DNA of 64,000 nt, from positions 23,362,485 through 23,426,484 of the forward strand of contig NC_134027.1 of assembly GCF_964204645.1 (NCBI RefSeq), written 5' to 3'. The translations under genes were made by a program, and so were the position numbers. The notes under the pieces are model-generated. The model ran no database searches. It saw only the letters and a list, made by a program, of their open reading frames with translations, and was not told where the DNA came from. Shown piece after piece: positions 11,101-32,088 of this stretch (position 1 is the first letter of the stretch; each line of letters starts with the position of its first letter). The stretch is from Tubulanus polymorphus. Its lineage: Eukaryota; Nemertea; Palaeonemertea; Tubulaniformes; Tubulanidae.

Positions 11101-12708
11101 GGAGCCTAAAAACTTCAATTCAACATTGATTGAAAATGAACTAATTTCGACAACGTAAGACAACCGCTCGAAACGCCATCTGGTGGGATAATTGGAGTTG
11201 CAGCACCCCCTAAGAGTAGTCCACATAGTTCCACATTTTCTTTGATATAATTTGATGCTTGAGTAAAACAATTGAATATAATTGAATATGGATTGAATGT
11301 AAGGATTTTAAATGTACTCATAGATGGCGGGGAAATAGATGCTGAAATAAGAAAGTTACAGATTATACTAAAGATGAATACAAATAGAGGATTAAACCAT
11401 ACATACATAAATGCATAAATGTTTTTTGATGTAAGTCATTAACCTCGATGTCCCACTTAGTCTAACCGTAAATAAACATGAAAATAAACAAACATGACAT
11501 AACCGTTGTTTCAAAATTGCCTACGTGTCAACATATGTAAAAAGAAAAGATAAAAATCGTATATCAATTCGGATATATAAGATATGCAATTTGTGTAATT
11601 TCCGCGTTGGCAGCGGACGAATTAAGGTCGAAATTCCGCCTACATTGTGAGCACTCGCCGTGGAATTGCTCCGTAAATAAGGCGAATTATGAAAATTGTT
11701 AGTAATCATGTCTCTAAATAGTTATTATTGGTTGAACGCTAACGTCACAATTATAAATGCGATAGGCAAATTTGTTTTGTTGTTTCGTAAAAAAAGGTTT
11801 ACGTTGATTGAAAAGCTAATGAGACTCGTTGTGATATAGATTTTGTGTAACATGAAGAATATTGTGATTTCGGTGAATATTTTAGCGCTACGATATTCTG
11901 AGTGAAGAAGTCCGCGGGCACTCCTTTCACGGGACGAATCTGGCAGAATAAAATAATGAAATGATTAAAGGACTGATATCCATCTATTGAAAATGTTCAA
12001 TCATATGCTACTTCAATCGGTTGGAAAATTCGTCGGATTTTTTTTAAGATCTGGTGAAAGGAGTAGAAAAAGTCGGACTCAATACATTAAGACTGATTTA
12101 AAATTTACTTAAGTCAGTCGAATAGTGATCTAGTAAGACAAGAATGCAGGTATTAGAATCGACCGTGGAAATAAAAGAACTGCATAAGGGTAGCCGCACG
12201 AATAAGGGTCCGAGTATCTCACCCTAATTCGTCCGGCTACCGACCGACAGATACCCTACTTATGCGAAAAAAAATCTTTAAGTTTCAACAGCGATAGAAG
12301 ATTTCAGCCAAAAAAGTGTACGAGATAATAGAGGACACTGAATACCATGAGTTAGTGTAATGGCAGTCATATATCTAAACATGAAATATCAGGGTCGTCA
12401 TTATTAAACTATTCCACTGTTGTTTGTAAAGTATTTAATCGTCTCGCCCTGTGTGATGTTGGTATATTGCAATTTTCGTATCATTGGCCTGGATTTATCT
12501 ACGCAATCGAAAGAGATATTTCGTGATACGGGCAGTAAATCTGGTTCACGGCGATCGCTAGGTGTCACTAGTCTCTGAAAAATTCAGCGTGCGCCGTGTC
12601 CGCCGTATGCCGTCCCAGCGTATGAAAACTTCGTATCCCAGATCGTTCTTTAGGGTTCATACTCACCGCGAATTGGCTGAATTCGCTGTATTTCAAAATA
12701 TGGAGATT

Positions 12709-12927
12709 TCATTTAAGTTTGAGAACAAATCCATACTTTGTCGGGTCCTCCATTTCGTGGCATTCCATCCTCGCTTGCCAGGGGTCCGGTATCACTCCCG
12801 AACTCGCTTCCACCAGCCCCCTGACCTCACGAAGCGTGATTTCATTACTGGCGCTGTTGCGCATGATGTCATACATCGATTTGCGAAATACTTCCTTGTT
12901 CGGTAAAACGTTCGCTGATTGGTCCAT
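12709..12927 (-). pseudogene. Possible coding fragment within a dispersed repeat
   Basis: A 72-codon minus-strand frame with protein-like composition (for example NEITLREVRGLVEASSG and DPWQARMECHEMEDP). It has an ATG and a stop but no recognised domain. The middle part occurs again in shortened form at 3268-3316, so this is either an exon of an unknown gene with a relic copy or part of a repeat. A CCAAT-like motif (GGACCAATCAG) overlaps the start codon. Confidence 0.25.
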
Positions 12928-13417
12928 TTACCGGGGAAAACCAACAGAAGCCCAATGTCGTTTGTTACAAGCGCTGTGATTGGTACGATTGGATTCTGGT
13001 CGGCTAGTAACGACTCCAACGACTAGTGAGGTCAAGGGGTTCGGGGAACAGCTTTTAAGCGTAAGTGGGTTCGCATCCCTTGACGGTTGAAGATGGTGGC
13101 ATTCTGGCATGACCACATTTCTCTGTGAAAAGGGTTATCAATGGGCGTTTTAGAAGATTCAGTTAGTCTATCTGACAATTTAGACGGGGGAAACGACCAC
13201 AAACGACAAGAAAACTAACCTGAAAGTTCATTGGCGCCTTGAAAAATGCTAAGGACTAATAAAGTTATTTTGAATTTGAACATATCGACAATTGAACTGA
13301 ATCGACCGGCAACCCGTCTAACCTGTCGAGCCCATAATGTTGATGACGTAAAGAGCACGCCCACTCAAAATTCATTATCAAGAAGACATTGTAAGTGTGA
13401 TGAAATACATTCAATTA

Positions 13418-13478
13418 CAAAATGAAGGCCAAGATTCATAATTCAGTTACTGAATTATGAATCTTGGCCTTCATTTTG
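13418..13478. repeat. Perfect 29-bp hairpin
   Basis: The left arm, beginning CAAAATGAAGGCCAAGATTC, and the right arm, ending GAATCTTGGCCTTCATTTTG, are exact reverse complements over 29 bases, with a three-base loop TTA at 13447-13449. Nothing outside the stem is symmetric. It is not explained by a neighbouring gene. Confidence 0.85.
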
Positions 13479-14974
13479 CTATTTTGAAACGCCAATATTC
13501 ATGATATATAACACACGATTCACATTACTTTCTGATCCTCAACTTTTTATAGTAATTCGTTAATCTCGATGTGTTGAAATAGGCAGCCAGAATACCTTAA
13601 TCGCACTCAGTGATTTGTCGGTTCAGACTGGATGGATGATAATCGAATTCCGGTCGTGGCTTTCGATTACAAGAAAATCATGTACATTCTGACCATGCAA
13701 CTATATCTGAATACACTTCGATTTCCGATGTATAAATGAAACCCCCTGTTTCGATACCGGTATGGGTGGTGGGCCTGTAAGCGGCAGCGTCCAATTCAAA
13801 TCATGGAAATCAATCTGAGTCAAATGAATGAGAGGCAAAACTCCTTCAAGATAAAAGAAATTTCACCAATCCTCCAGCTGCCCGCCCACACACTCCGAAG
13901 TATTCGCAATCAGCAGTCATTTTACCAGCAAGCTTTGGGACTGGTTACACCTGCATGTCATATGGTCGACGACGAACTGTACTGATTCATTTTTTGCAAT
14001 ATCGATATTCTCAATATATACTCAGCTGCCACACACATAAAAGCAAATACACGTCCATCTATGAGGATCTTATTAATCATGAACAATGTTATCAATAGTG
14101 AATAGTCAACAGTTTTAAAAACATAGTGCATAAAGTCCTATTTGACTGATTTTGTTCAGAATCTTAATATTTCGCTGGATTAATTCACATCAAGTTTACC
14201 TACGTTGAAATCTCGGTTACTAGCCAGACCCTCTTATTGTTGAACTTTGATTTGATAGACGGCGAGTTGCCTCACCTTGTCAATCGTGTTAGCCTTGAGT
14301 TTGCTGTCAGCTTCAGAACAGTTATCTACCCATAGTCTATCAGTTATCTTCAGTCTATTGGTCCTTTTTTCTTATAAGCGGCTCCCAAAATTGAATATCT
14401 AATAGATTTATGAGTTTCAATCCTCGATTGTAATATTCATATTCATACGGTTGATCTGAATATTCTGAATAAATACATAGTTACATATTAGTCAGTTGGA
14501 TAATAGATATCGGCATACGAGTTTGAATTCACTGAAACCGAAGATCTATATCATATTCCGGAAACATGCTTCTTGCGTTTGTATCTTTTAAAAGTTTTAT
14601 ACGGCAATAGCTATCGGCGTTAATTACTGGCGGAACGGGCTATATTCGTTATAATCCAAACGATATAAATGCGCCCCCCGATGATACCCGAAAATTGTAT
14701 TTCATTCATCTCTTCGCGACGTCGATTGACACCAATCGAAGTAACAAGCTTTTATACATTAAAACACGTATTTTCACGAAATCTGCAGCAATAGCGACTT
14801 AGAACACTAATGACAGACGACACGCTCAGATTATTAGAGATTATTCATTTATTCCACAACCTGACAGAAAGCAATTATCGATTTTTCTTACAAACAAATA
14901 TTTGCTGGGATATACAACGTACCTTACCATCTTAGAGTATTAAATGTTATACTACCAGGGATGCGGAAGAGACA

Positions 14975-15253
14975 GAAGCCCCTTGGTGACATAAGAGGTA
15001 ATTTTTTCATCATTTCGACTTAAATGTCGAATTTCGACTTATCTCGAATATCAACACATAAGTAACTCGAAATTAGACATAATAACTCGAATTTCTACGT
15101 AAGAATAACTCGAAATTCGAGATAGTAAGTCGAAATTCGAGATATCATGTCGGAATCCGACTTATTATATCGAAATTCGATATATTAACTCGAATTTCGA
15201 CATAATAAGTCGATATTATGAAAAAATTATCTCGTATGTCACCAAGGGGCTTC
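14975..15253. mobile_element. TIR element with internal TCGAAATTCGA array
   Basis: The ends are GAAGCCCCTTGGTGACATA and its mirror TATGTCACCAAGGGGCTTC (the mirror has one interior change). The interior is a run of short palindromes built from CGAAATTCGA and CGACTTA. It has no coding potential. This is a non-autonomous DNA element or satellite-like MITE. Confidence 0.7.
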
Positions 15254-15474
15254 CGTATGATAGTACTATGCATGATTTATCCTAATTTGGCTTTCGTGGA
15301 ATACGCCACACCAAGAAGCGAATTTTCATAGTTCTAATAAGATTTATATCAATACGATGGCTAAGTAATGATACCGATGATTTACTTCGCAAGTAGGAAG
15401 ACATTGAAAAACGAAACATTTAGAATTCAGGTATGCTTGGCTATCGGTTGGCATAAGCGAGACAACTTTACCAG

Positions 15475-15653
15475 CAGTTGCACAGTCATGACCTTTCTAA
15501 AAGGGCCTTGGATCTTAATACTGATTCTTTTTTCATCTTGAAATAGGGATTTTCCCTCATGAAACTGATTTTAATTTGTTAAATTTGGGTGTGTATACAG
15601 ACTTAACTGAAGACTGGTCTAAAAATCGGAACCTTGACCGTGCAACTGGTCCT
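15475..15653. mobile_element. Degenerate fold-back element
   Basis: The outer words CAGTTGCACAGTCATGACC and GACCGTGCAACTGGTCC are inverted copies, and the interior has AAGACTGGTCT. It is a diverged relative of 10852-11100, just downstream of the CD225-type gene's stop codon. Confidence 0.5.
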
Positions 15654-15684
15654 ACTTTTCAACTTGGCTCACACGATTCGATTC

Positions 15685-16127
15685 CTAAATGTGTTGGCTA
15701 AAACTGTGGCCCCCAAATGTTTGCTTGTAAAGATTATTAAGATAATCATCGCTCCTCTTAGCTCCGATCTTAGCGAAGTATGTGAATACCAAAATTACGT
15801 ATATAATCCAGGCAATATTAAGAAGGAGACCGGTCACCAAAGCAGCGATATTCCAACATTTGGCGTTGCGAGAGGCGCTCTCAGCCTTAGGTAGGTCACC
15901 CGTCCTGCTCGCATCCCTGACATTGCACGAATAGATGATTGCCGGAATCGAAAACGGCCAACAGCAGAAGATCATCAAAATCGACCAGACGAGGTGGTCT
16001 GGAGGCGGCTTCGCCAGAGGCGTCGGGGCGACGACGATCGTGGCGCCGTAAGCTGTTGCGTAACTTCCTGGTGGCTGCATGTTGACCGCCTCTGTTTGAA
16101 CAGGGTATGGCGGAGGATTCGATTTTT
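15685..16127 (-). CDS. CD225/dispanin-family membrane protein, last exon
   Basis: The exon begins after a TTTGCAG acceptor and runs 443 nt to a stop at 15685. The frame starts two bases into a codon, so an upstream exon, not found, supplies the true N-terminus; the ATG at 16080 is internal to the exon. The visible N-terminus is proline-rich with a PPPY motif. Two hydrophobic segments follow: about HLVWSILMIFCCWPFSIPAI with a double Cys, and NIAALVTGLLLNIAWIIYVI. Between them a hydrophilic loop (YSCNVRDASRTGDLPKAE, then SASRNAKCWN) matches the CD225 signature of an SxxV-like motif and a small-residue loop with Ala/Ser-rich stretch. Family members are re-entrant/transmembrane proteins of plasma or endosomal membranes, including IFITM and PRRT relatives. 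The exact member and function cannot be assigned. Confidence 0.8.
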
Positions 16128-18600
16128 CTGCAAATTGAAAAGACGGATTTTACGCAAAGATAATAGACCTTGCAGGGTCTAGTAGGATCAATTGAGCACA
16201 GCTTACGTTTGAGCACAAAAATCGTTTTGTGCTGGCATTTGCAATAACGTAAAATATGAAATCGCGCTGATAGAAAAATAAGCAGGTTATACTATGATGA
16301 TATACGTACTACACGGTAATAGGTTCTCCCTATGACTAGTAGACCTACAGGGCAGAATAATTAAGCTATGTTCATGGATATGTTCATTCCGTACGTAATT
16401 CATATAAGAATCCAAAAACTAAGCATCATCAGGTTTTCCCAAAAGAAAAAAACAGCGCATATTTGGTTGAACTCCCGTACGAACTGATTTTTGTGACGCA
16501 GCCAGAAATTGCGGAATTCATGAGTAATATCAAAACAGTATTAATGATTGAGGGTGTGGCCAGAAACACTTAATATAGTGTATGAATCATTTTAGAGGTA
16601 CCACGATAGAATGTTGATGCCAAGTCCGGCTTTAAGATCCGATAAGACTGTGTGACTAAGTAGCAGCAACGTTTGTGAAGACCTACGAATAGCCATAATT
16701 TGCATAATTCATAGAAAAGTTTTTGACATTGAATCTTGGCAAAAACCCTGTAGGATAGTGGCGGTAAAAGATAAATGTCGACAGAAGGCCAACGTAGGAT
16801 AACCAATCAACCCCTTCGATGACAGTGGCAAATCACTGTCTAATTGAATTAGGTCTGCGTAGTCACACATGGTGTTTAAGATATAAACACCATATGACAG
16901 AGCTTAAAATAGATGATTTTTGTATTTGAAAAAAATGAATTGTTTATATTTATTTTCTATTTTTATTAGACAACTCAGCAATTGAAAATAGAATATGAAT
17001 ATAAATCATTGTTAGTTCCCACTTAGATGCAAAAGCCTACCTTGGTCCATATTGACGTGAAATCGCGGTAAAGCCGTGGACTGGATTTACTGAACTCTCA
17101 CGAGGACTGACTCGTCGGTATTCTGAGCATACTACTGCACGATAGATGTTTCAATAATATTGTTTTATAAATCGATAAAGTGAAGTGAATCGATATCTTG
17201 AATTAGAACAGCTGTCGTTCATTATGAAGAGAGGGATGTATACAATTACTTGAAATAAATCTGAGTTGACGTATGTAAATTGAATAGACCCAGAATTTAA
17301 CTTCATAGTTTCCGATTCGGCTAAGAAGCAATCACTCACCTGATGAAATGAAGATCAAACATATACGCTACTCAACAAACGCATCGGGTCATAGGTCGAA
17401 TAAAGTTAGGGAAAGGATTTGGATGAATGTATCAGGTAGCCAGTAGCACTAGCTACACACCGAAAGGTGGTGTGACCAGGGAGATGGGACTAGCATTCAG
17501 TTTTATCAAGTCAAAATTAGCTCACTTCCATGCAGTTTAGAGGTGAAAATCATCTTAGCGGACTTCTTCATCAACATCGACCCAAGAAAAATATCACAAT
17601 ACACTAATATTCTGTACGGTTTTCACGGGGGACGGAAACGGCCAACGAATAGAAAATCGCTAAAATGATCTTCAACCTTGTAATATATTTCAAAAATATC
17701 GTTGTACTTATCTAATTAGGCATACAGCCAACAGAATTAATCCCAATCAGTCACTTGCCGGTTCAAACTGGTTGGAAGATTGTTTGAATGAACCGGAACC
17801 GACATTTCCAATTAATGTACTTCGATTTAAACAGAAGATTCTGTTGACTCGACCGCTGATCACACAACTGTATCTGTAATTTTTTCAATAGAACTTAATT
17901 TTGATATTTAGCATGATTCCCGAGTCCTGTAATGTGTGCAGCATCACTCCATAAAAGTGTGGTGAAAAATTTTCTAATGACTCATGTCTGATGTTCGTAG
18001 TTGATCTTGAATTTTTTTAAAAGTCGCAATGTCCACATCTATATCAACAGCTCCCACGATCTACTTTCTATGAATATGCGTAAAAAAGGAAGATTGACAG
18101 TCAATATGTGACGGTATGCCGATAAAATGTCAATACGATGCAGGTATTTTAGATCAGTTGTTACAAGGGCGCTAGTCGACCTAATTAGCTCACATAGCCA
18201 AATTCAAACTCCGCATATAACAACAAAATTGAAGATCTGCTAACTGTTGACATAACATCCCTTTCAAGTACCGTGGTGTTAACTCAAATTCTATCGAATT
18301 GTAAAATATCTAGATATGTTTGCATCTATATTCTTGAAAGGGTGTCCTTACGACGTAACGGTAACATACCATGAATATGTTATATTTGTATGAAAGTTTG
18401 TGTCTTGTTGGCCTATCATAGGCTGGCTGGCCCAAGTCGGATATAGCATAGTATAGTGCCTTGGCGTAGAGTTAATAAGTTGTGCGGTTAATGTATCAGC
18501 GCATTAATACATTGGCGCATGAATACATTGATAATGGGGTATTAATGCGCAGCAAAGGAACAGTTCATGTACAGGTTGACCGATGACTAGTGACAGTTGA
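16128..18600. other. Upstream flank of the CD225 gene, no gene seen
   Basis: The missing first exon of the CD225-type gene should lie here or further right. No short exon with a phase-1 donor and a start codon could be chosen over chance. Otherwise AT-rich unique sequence. Confidence 0.35.
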
Positions 18601-18624
18601 CTACTGTTGGTTGTTTGTTGGTTG

Positions 18625-18845
18625 GCCCATTGAAGAGATGATAGAGTGCATATCTCACCTGCTGGTTGACGGTCGACGGATGACACGATGTAATGTTGTC
18701 GCCAATTTATGTACAAGGATCGTGGTGACAAAAATGAGAGACGATAGAGCGCATAGACCTATATCATCCGCTGGTTGACGGTCGACGGACGACACGTCGC
18801 AATGTTGTCGCCTCTGTATGTACAAGCATCGTGGGTTGACTGGTT
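18625..18845. repeat. Two-unit tandem repeat, period about 109 bp
   Basis: The block starting GCTGGTTGACGGTCGACGGA at 18660-18661 recurs at 18770, each followed by GACACG, AATGTTGTCGCC and ATGTACAAG-ATCGTGG. AGAGAYGATAGAGYGCATA precedes both. A weaker third copy may lie at 18560-18620 (GTACAGGTTGACCGATGACT). Confidence 0.6.
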
Positions 18846-20092
18846 GACGGGTGACCTCAAAACACAAACAAACAAGAGAAGTAAATCTAAACCGAATCAG
18901 TAAACTATAAGCATCAGCTGCGAAAGTGTCATTTTTGATTTTGAAAAAAAGAGCCGGCACGCATCGACGTCGTTCTGTAGCAATGTGAACAATGCCATAT
19001 TTCACCGTCCCCACGTTTGTTTTTTTGGGAGGCGCATCTCACGATGACAGTGATGAAAATAAATAATGAATCTCCGGTGAATTTGAATGCTTAACCGTGT
19101 TGAAACTAATATCAGAGAACTGGAATTGACTAAAGAAAAATAGAAATGCAATTTGTATTTTAAGTATGGGGTTTATCATGTGTTTGGTCACGTGATGTGT
19201 TTGGTGTATGAGGTTAAGAGATCGTTAATAGTTAATTTGTCGGTTGGTAGATACGTCGACAGGTTGACACATGGAATGTCAATGGCTGGCGATGTAAATG
19301 TGTCAACATGACAACTTTCTTTGGGTTACACATAAACCGAACAACGCAGTAAGCATACGCGAAGGAACTATACTATGCAATACCCTACTTGAGCCGGCTG
19401 GCTTTACTTTAATACTTTTGACACTTTAATAAACTATATCAAAATTTCATTAAGACATATACTTGTTGACGTGTGGGAAAAAATTGAAAATTTTCACAGA
19501 AATCCTTTTAAAACCATTCCAATTATTTTGGACTTTATTTTGCAATGCAAACGAAAACATGCCAGCGGCAGCAAATCATAAGCTCATTAATGGGTATATA
19601 CCGGGGAATTTCGACCATTACCGTGTAGACGAGCCGGTAACAAAAACCTTTGGAAAAAACATATCATTCGCTTGTATGAATTTACGCCACTTTTGATAGG
19701 ACTGCCTAATCAAATATTTCAATCATGGAGATAACGATGTTTACTGAGCCCGAGGCGCACAGTCAATAGTAGCTATATAGAAACTACAAATATAATGCAT
19801 TTTCCTTAAAAGTGTTTTATCTGTAGAGGTTTAATACAACTTGTGATCAGTTCAATTACTATAATGCGATGACCTATGTATGAAAATATTTTTTTCTGTT
19901 TGTTAACGCGTGATACCGGGGGATAATACCTTCGCCCAAACGTTCTTCACACACATGATACCATTTAATGAATCCGAAATATATCCAGGCCCAAAATCTA
20001 GAGTTCATGCTGAAGGATGAAGATAAGGAATATCTTAGCAATATAATTTTTAGACAGAGATTTTTGTCCACTGATGTTTAGAATAGCAGGCC
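18846..20092. other. Non-coding stretch left of the array
   Basis: No exon or recognised repeat is supported. Short frames on either strand have no splice context and no family resemblance. Confidence 0.4.
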
Positions 20093-20209
20093 GGACTCTT
20101 TGTTAGGATCGACCACAGTTCTATAGTGAATTGATTTACTTTGTTTTGCTAAATTAACTACTTGTAATCAATTCACTATAGAACTGTGGTCGATCCTGAC
20201 AAAGAGTCC
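20093..20209. mobile_element. Hairpin MITE upstream of the array
   Basis: The arms GGACTCTTTGTTAGGATCGA ... and its mirror TCGATCCTGACAAAGAGTCC span about 42 bases each, with one mismatch in the words shown, around an AT-rich loop. It is absent from the later array units, so it belongs to the unique left flank. Confidence 0.7.
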
Positions 20210-20231
20210 CAGGGATTGATTTGTCAGTTAA

Positions 20232-20373
20232 CCCCGGTACACTGGACAATGTGACGTCACAACTGGACGTTATGGTTTACGTATCATTAATGCAACGATG
20301 GCTGATGCTGGAGAATGGTCATGTGACTACATGTTTTCTTTCCCAGATAGTCAAACAGTAATTACTGTAAGAG
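20232..20373 (+). pseudogene. Immunoglobulin-like domain exon fragment
   Basis: The frame reads ...GQCDVTTGRYGLRIINATM and then ADAGEWSCDYMFSF, followed by a TVITVRG strand and a GTGAGA donor (phase 1). The D-x-G-x-W-x-C pattern is the hallmark of the F strand of an Ig domain. An in-frame stop at 20229, close to a TTTGTCAG acceptor, blocks a normal 5' end, and the hairpin element at 20093 sits directly upstream, so the exon is probably a relic. It is not repeated in the other units and so lies outside the array boundary. Confidence 0.45.
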
Positions 20374-20842
20374 GTGAGAATGGTAAACACTTGAATAATA
20401 TCTTAATTAGAAAGCGTAATTTAAGGGAACATAAGTTACAATATTTTGGGCACTTTCAGTGTGGATTTTATCTAAATCCCTTCAGGAACCTTGATGTATT
20501 AAAAAGTCCAACTTAATAGCTGGCTAAATTCATACTTCAAGTTTGGAGAAATAGAAAAACAATTTATCAGTCACCAGTATACGGAAACGTCCCGGCGTTT
20601 TTCAATTGAGAGTAATTTTTCGAGGTTTGTTCCGAATAAGTAACTAGGAATAAACTTCAATTAGTGAGGAAACTCTCTATAGGAAGCTCTCCTATACCGA
20701 GAAAGAGACTCAATAAGTCAGCATTGTATGAGATTTGAATGGCTCAGTGAATGTCGAAAATGATCAGTTAAAAGAATTTTTTAAAGAAGTTTAATAAATG
20801 GGCCGACTCAACTGTCTGGCATTAAAGTGTAATAACTAGAAG

Positions 20843-20850
20843 TATAAATA
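20843..20850 (+). promoter_or_regulatory. TATA-box candidate, copy 1
   Basis: TATAAATA lies 108-115 bases before the start codon of copy 1. The same octamer is at the same place in copies 2 (32603), 3 (45767) and 4 (58956), within a flank that is well conserved between units. The transcription start is not visible. Confidence 0.4.
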
Positions 20851-20957
20851 ATTTCAGCTTTATCGAAGTTAAATCGTAGACCTGTATTCCGAACCTGATT
20901 GGCTAAGCCACAAAATATAACCGATCTCGTCAAAGCTGTACAAACACTGTGGCGATC

Positions 20958-30536
<9,579 letters not shown>

Positions 30537-30754
30537 AGATGTTTATACTCCCAGTTACATGAATATCGGTTATCTATCCATATACACCGCTCAAATCTAC
30601 TAATTTTTGGTAATCACTACCGGCACTTGAATATCGGCTTTGATAATGGATAAATATTTAATAATTCACCAACGATATGTAATTCCTGACTTCGATAATT
30701 CGCCATGTTTTATAATGAATTTACCCATGATGCAACGCGCACTCATCGTTTAAC

Positions 30755-31096
30755 TATACTTTACAGAAAGGCTGGAAACGCTCCTATCTCCGTAATGCTT
30801 AAATCTACCCGCAATTATCGGGACAGCCGAACACTGCCGGCGATTGCCGACGTACGTTCCAAAGTGTCAATTTTAATTCTGAAATATAAGGAGCGCCATA
30901 ATTTCAATTGTAGATGATGTTTTGGAAACATTGACACTGTTTTAGCTCTGTTAAAGATTTTAACCGGCAAGAAAATTGATTTTTGAAAATTCGCGATGCC
31001 TCTTCGGGATTGCTGTGACGTCATCTGTCCCGATATTTGCGGGTAGATTTAAGCATTACGGAGATAGGAGCGTTTCCAGCCTTTCTGTATAGTATA
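30755..31096. mobile_element. Mariner-like MITE in spacer 1
   Basis: Ends TATACTTTACAGAAAGGCTG and CAGCCTTTCTGTATAGTATA. The arms stay complementary for about 60 bases (GGAAACGCTCC, ATCTCCGTAATGC, TACCCGCAA). The outer TA pairs fit a TA target duplication, as for Tc1/mariner. Homologous copies are in the other spacers at about 43880-44221 and 57076-57417. Confidence 0.7.
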
Positions 31097-31553
31097 CTTA
31101 GACGAGGGGTGCGCATTGGATCATGGGAAAAACATTTGCATCATGGATGATTAAGATGGCAACCCGGTTGGTATTTTAATCGCAGATTACGGTAAATTTA
31201 ATCATTTTTACCGCACCATCAAGGTCAAAGCCCATATTCAAGAGCGTGTGTAATAATCACTAACAGTTTACAGTTTGTAAATAGTTTGTAAATGTGAAAG
31301 TTATTAATTGTATTTATTTATTTATTTATTACTCACCACAGTTTTACGAACCAATCCTATTTGCTCACTCGAACTTCATATTTTCTTGTATTCGTACCTA
31401 ATATATTTGTGTTTGTTTTGAATGTGTGCCACTTCAGGCCTATAACGTATTTTTTCTATATTAGGTTTTTCTAGTTATGAATATATGCATGTACTGACTT
31501 GCATAAATTGTGTGTATTTATTTATATTTTAACTTCGTAACGATGTTTACGCA

Positions 31554-31559
31554 AATAAA
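31554..31559 (+). terminator. Polyadenylation-signal candidate, unit 1
   Basis: AATAAA in TACGCAAATAAAGCAAAGTA, about 1 kb after the stop codon. Conserved in units 2 (44717) and 3 (57911). If used, the 3' UTR would include the mariner-like element; a nearer signal was not obvious. Confidence 0.3.
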
Positions 31560-31585
31560 GCAAAGTAATCAAACCGAACCTGTCT

Positions 31586-32020
31586 TTGTCTTCAGAATAC
31601 ACTAAAAATCAATGTTCCTTTAAGTTGCATTCGTTTCAACGTCGGCCAGCTCGGTGTGCACACTACACTACTACACGTATACAGTCGTCATATCGCTGGT
31701 GTCCTCATCTTACATTTCGACGTGTCTTCAAACGACGGCTTGTCCCGTGGAAAAGAATATCTAAAAGGGCTGCCGAAATAATTCTTATTATGGGAATGAT
31801 ATTAAAAAGGTGTATGTTCAATGGAAAGGTTCGATCCCCAATTAACTATCGTATTGTAGATTTTGGAAGCTATGAGTTCGAACACTTTCGATGTAGAAAG
31901 CAATGTCTCGAAAGCAATCTGCAGGGAATCGGCAATGCTGCTACTGTGGCAATCGAGTATCCGCCAGGTGCGCTAACGGCTCATCTTTCTTTCCTCCAAA
32001 GGATTATAAAACTAAAATAG
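31586..32020 (+). other. Conserved spacer ORF, unknown
   Basis: About 144 codons open from a TTG; no ATG until late. The sequence CTGTCTTTGTCTTCAG just upstream looks like a splice acceptor, so this could be a terminal exon. It is basic and Arg/Lys-rich at first, then reads INYRIVDFGSYEFEHF. Unit 2 keeps it open (44749-45183); unit 3 has an in-frame TGA near 58090 and a six-base deletion. No family recognised, and the 3' part overlaps a dispersed repeat word. Confidence 0.25.
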
Positions 32021-32088
32021 TCAAAATAAGATATTTCAAATAACTTTAATTTTTTTTTCTTAAATAAATGAATGAGATTGATTTCAGG

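Larger units (their letters stand above)
11101..14974. other. Long stretch without a confident gene
   Basis: Contains an imperfect palindrome near 12182-12264 (GCATAAGGGTAGCCG ... CTACTTATGC), the repeat-linked frame at 12,709-12,927 and the hairpin at 13,418. Other frames are short and show no domain or splice support. Confidence 0.4.

Noticed and set aside
20949-20957. GTG start nine bases before the ATG of the monooxygenase genes
   Set aside because: A eukaryotic gene with an in-frame ATG and an ideal signal peptide directly after it; the GTG is only an open-frame extension.
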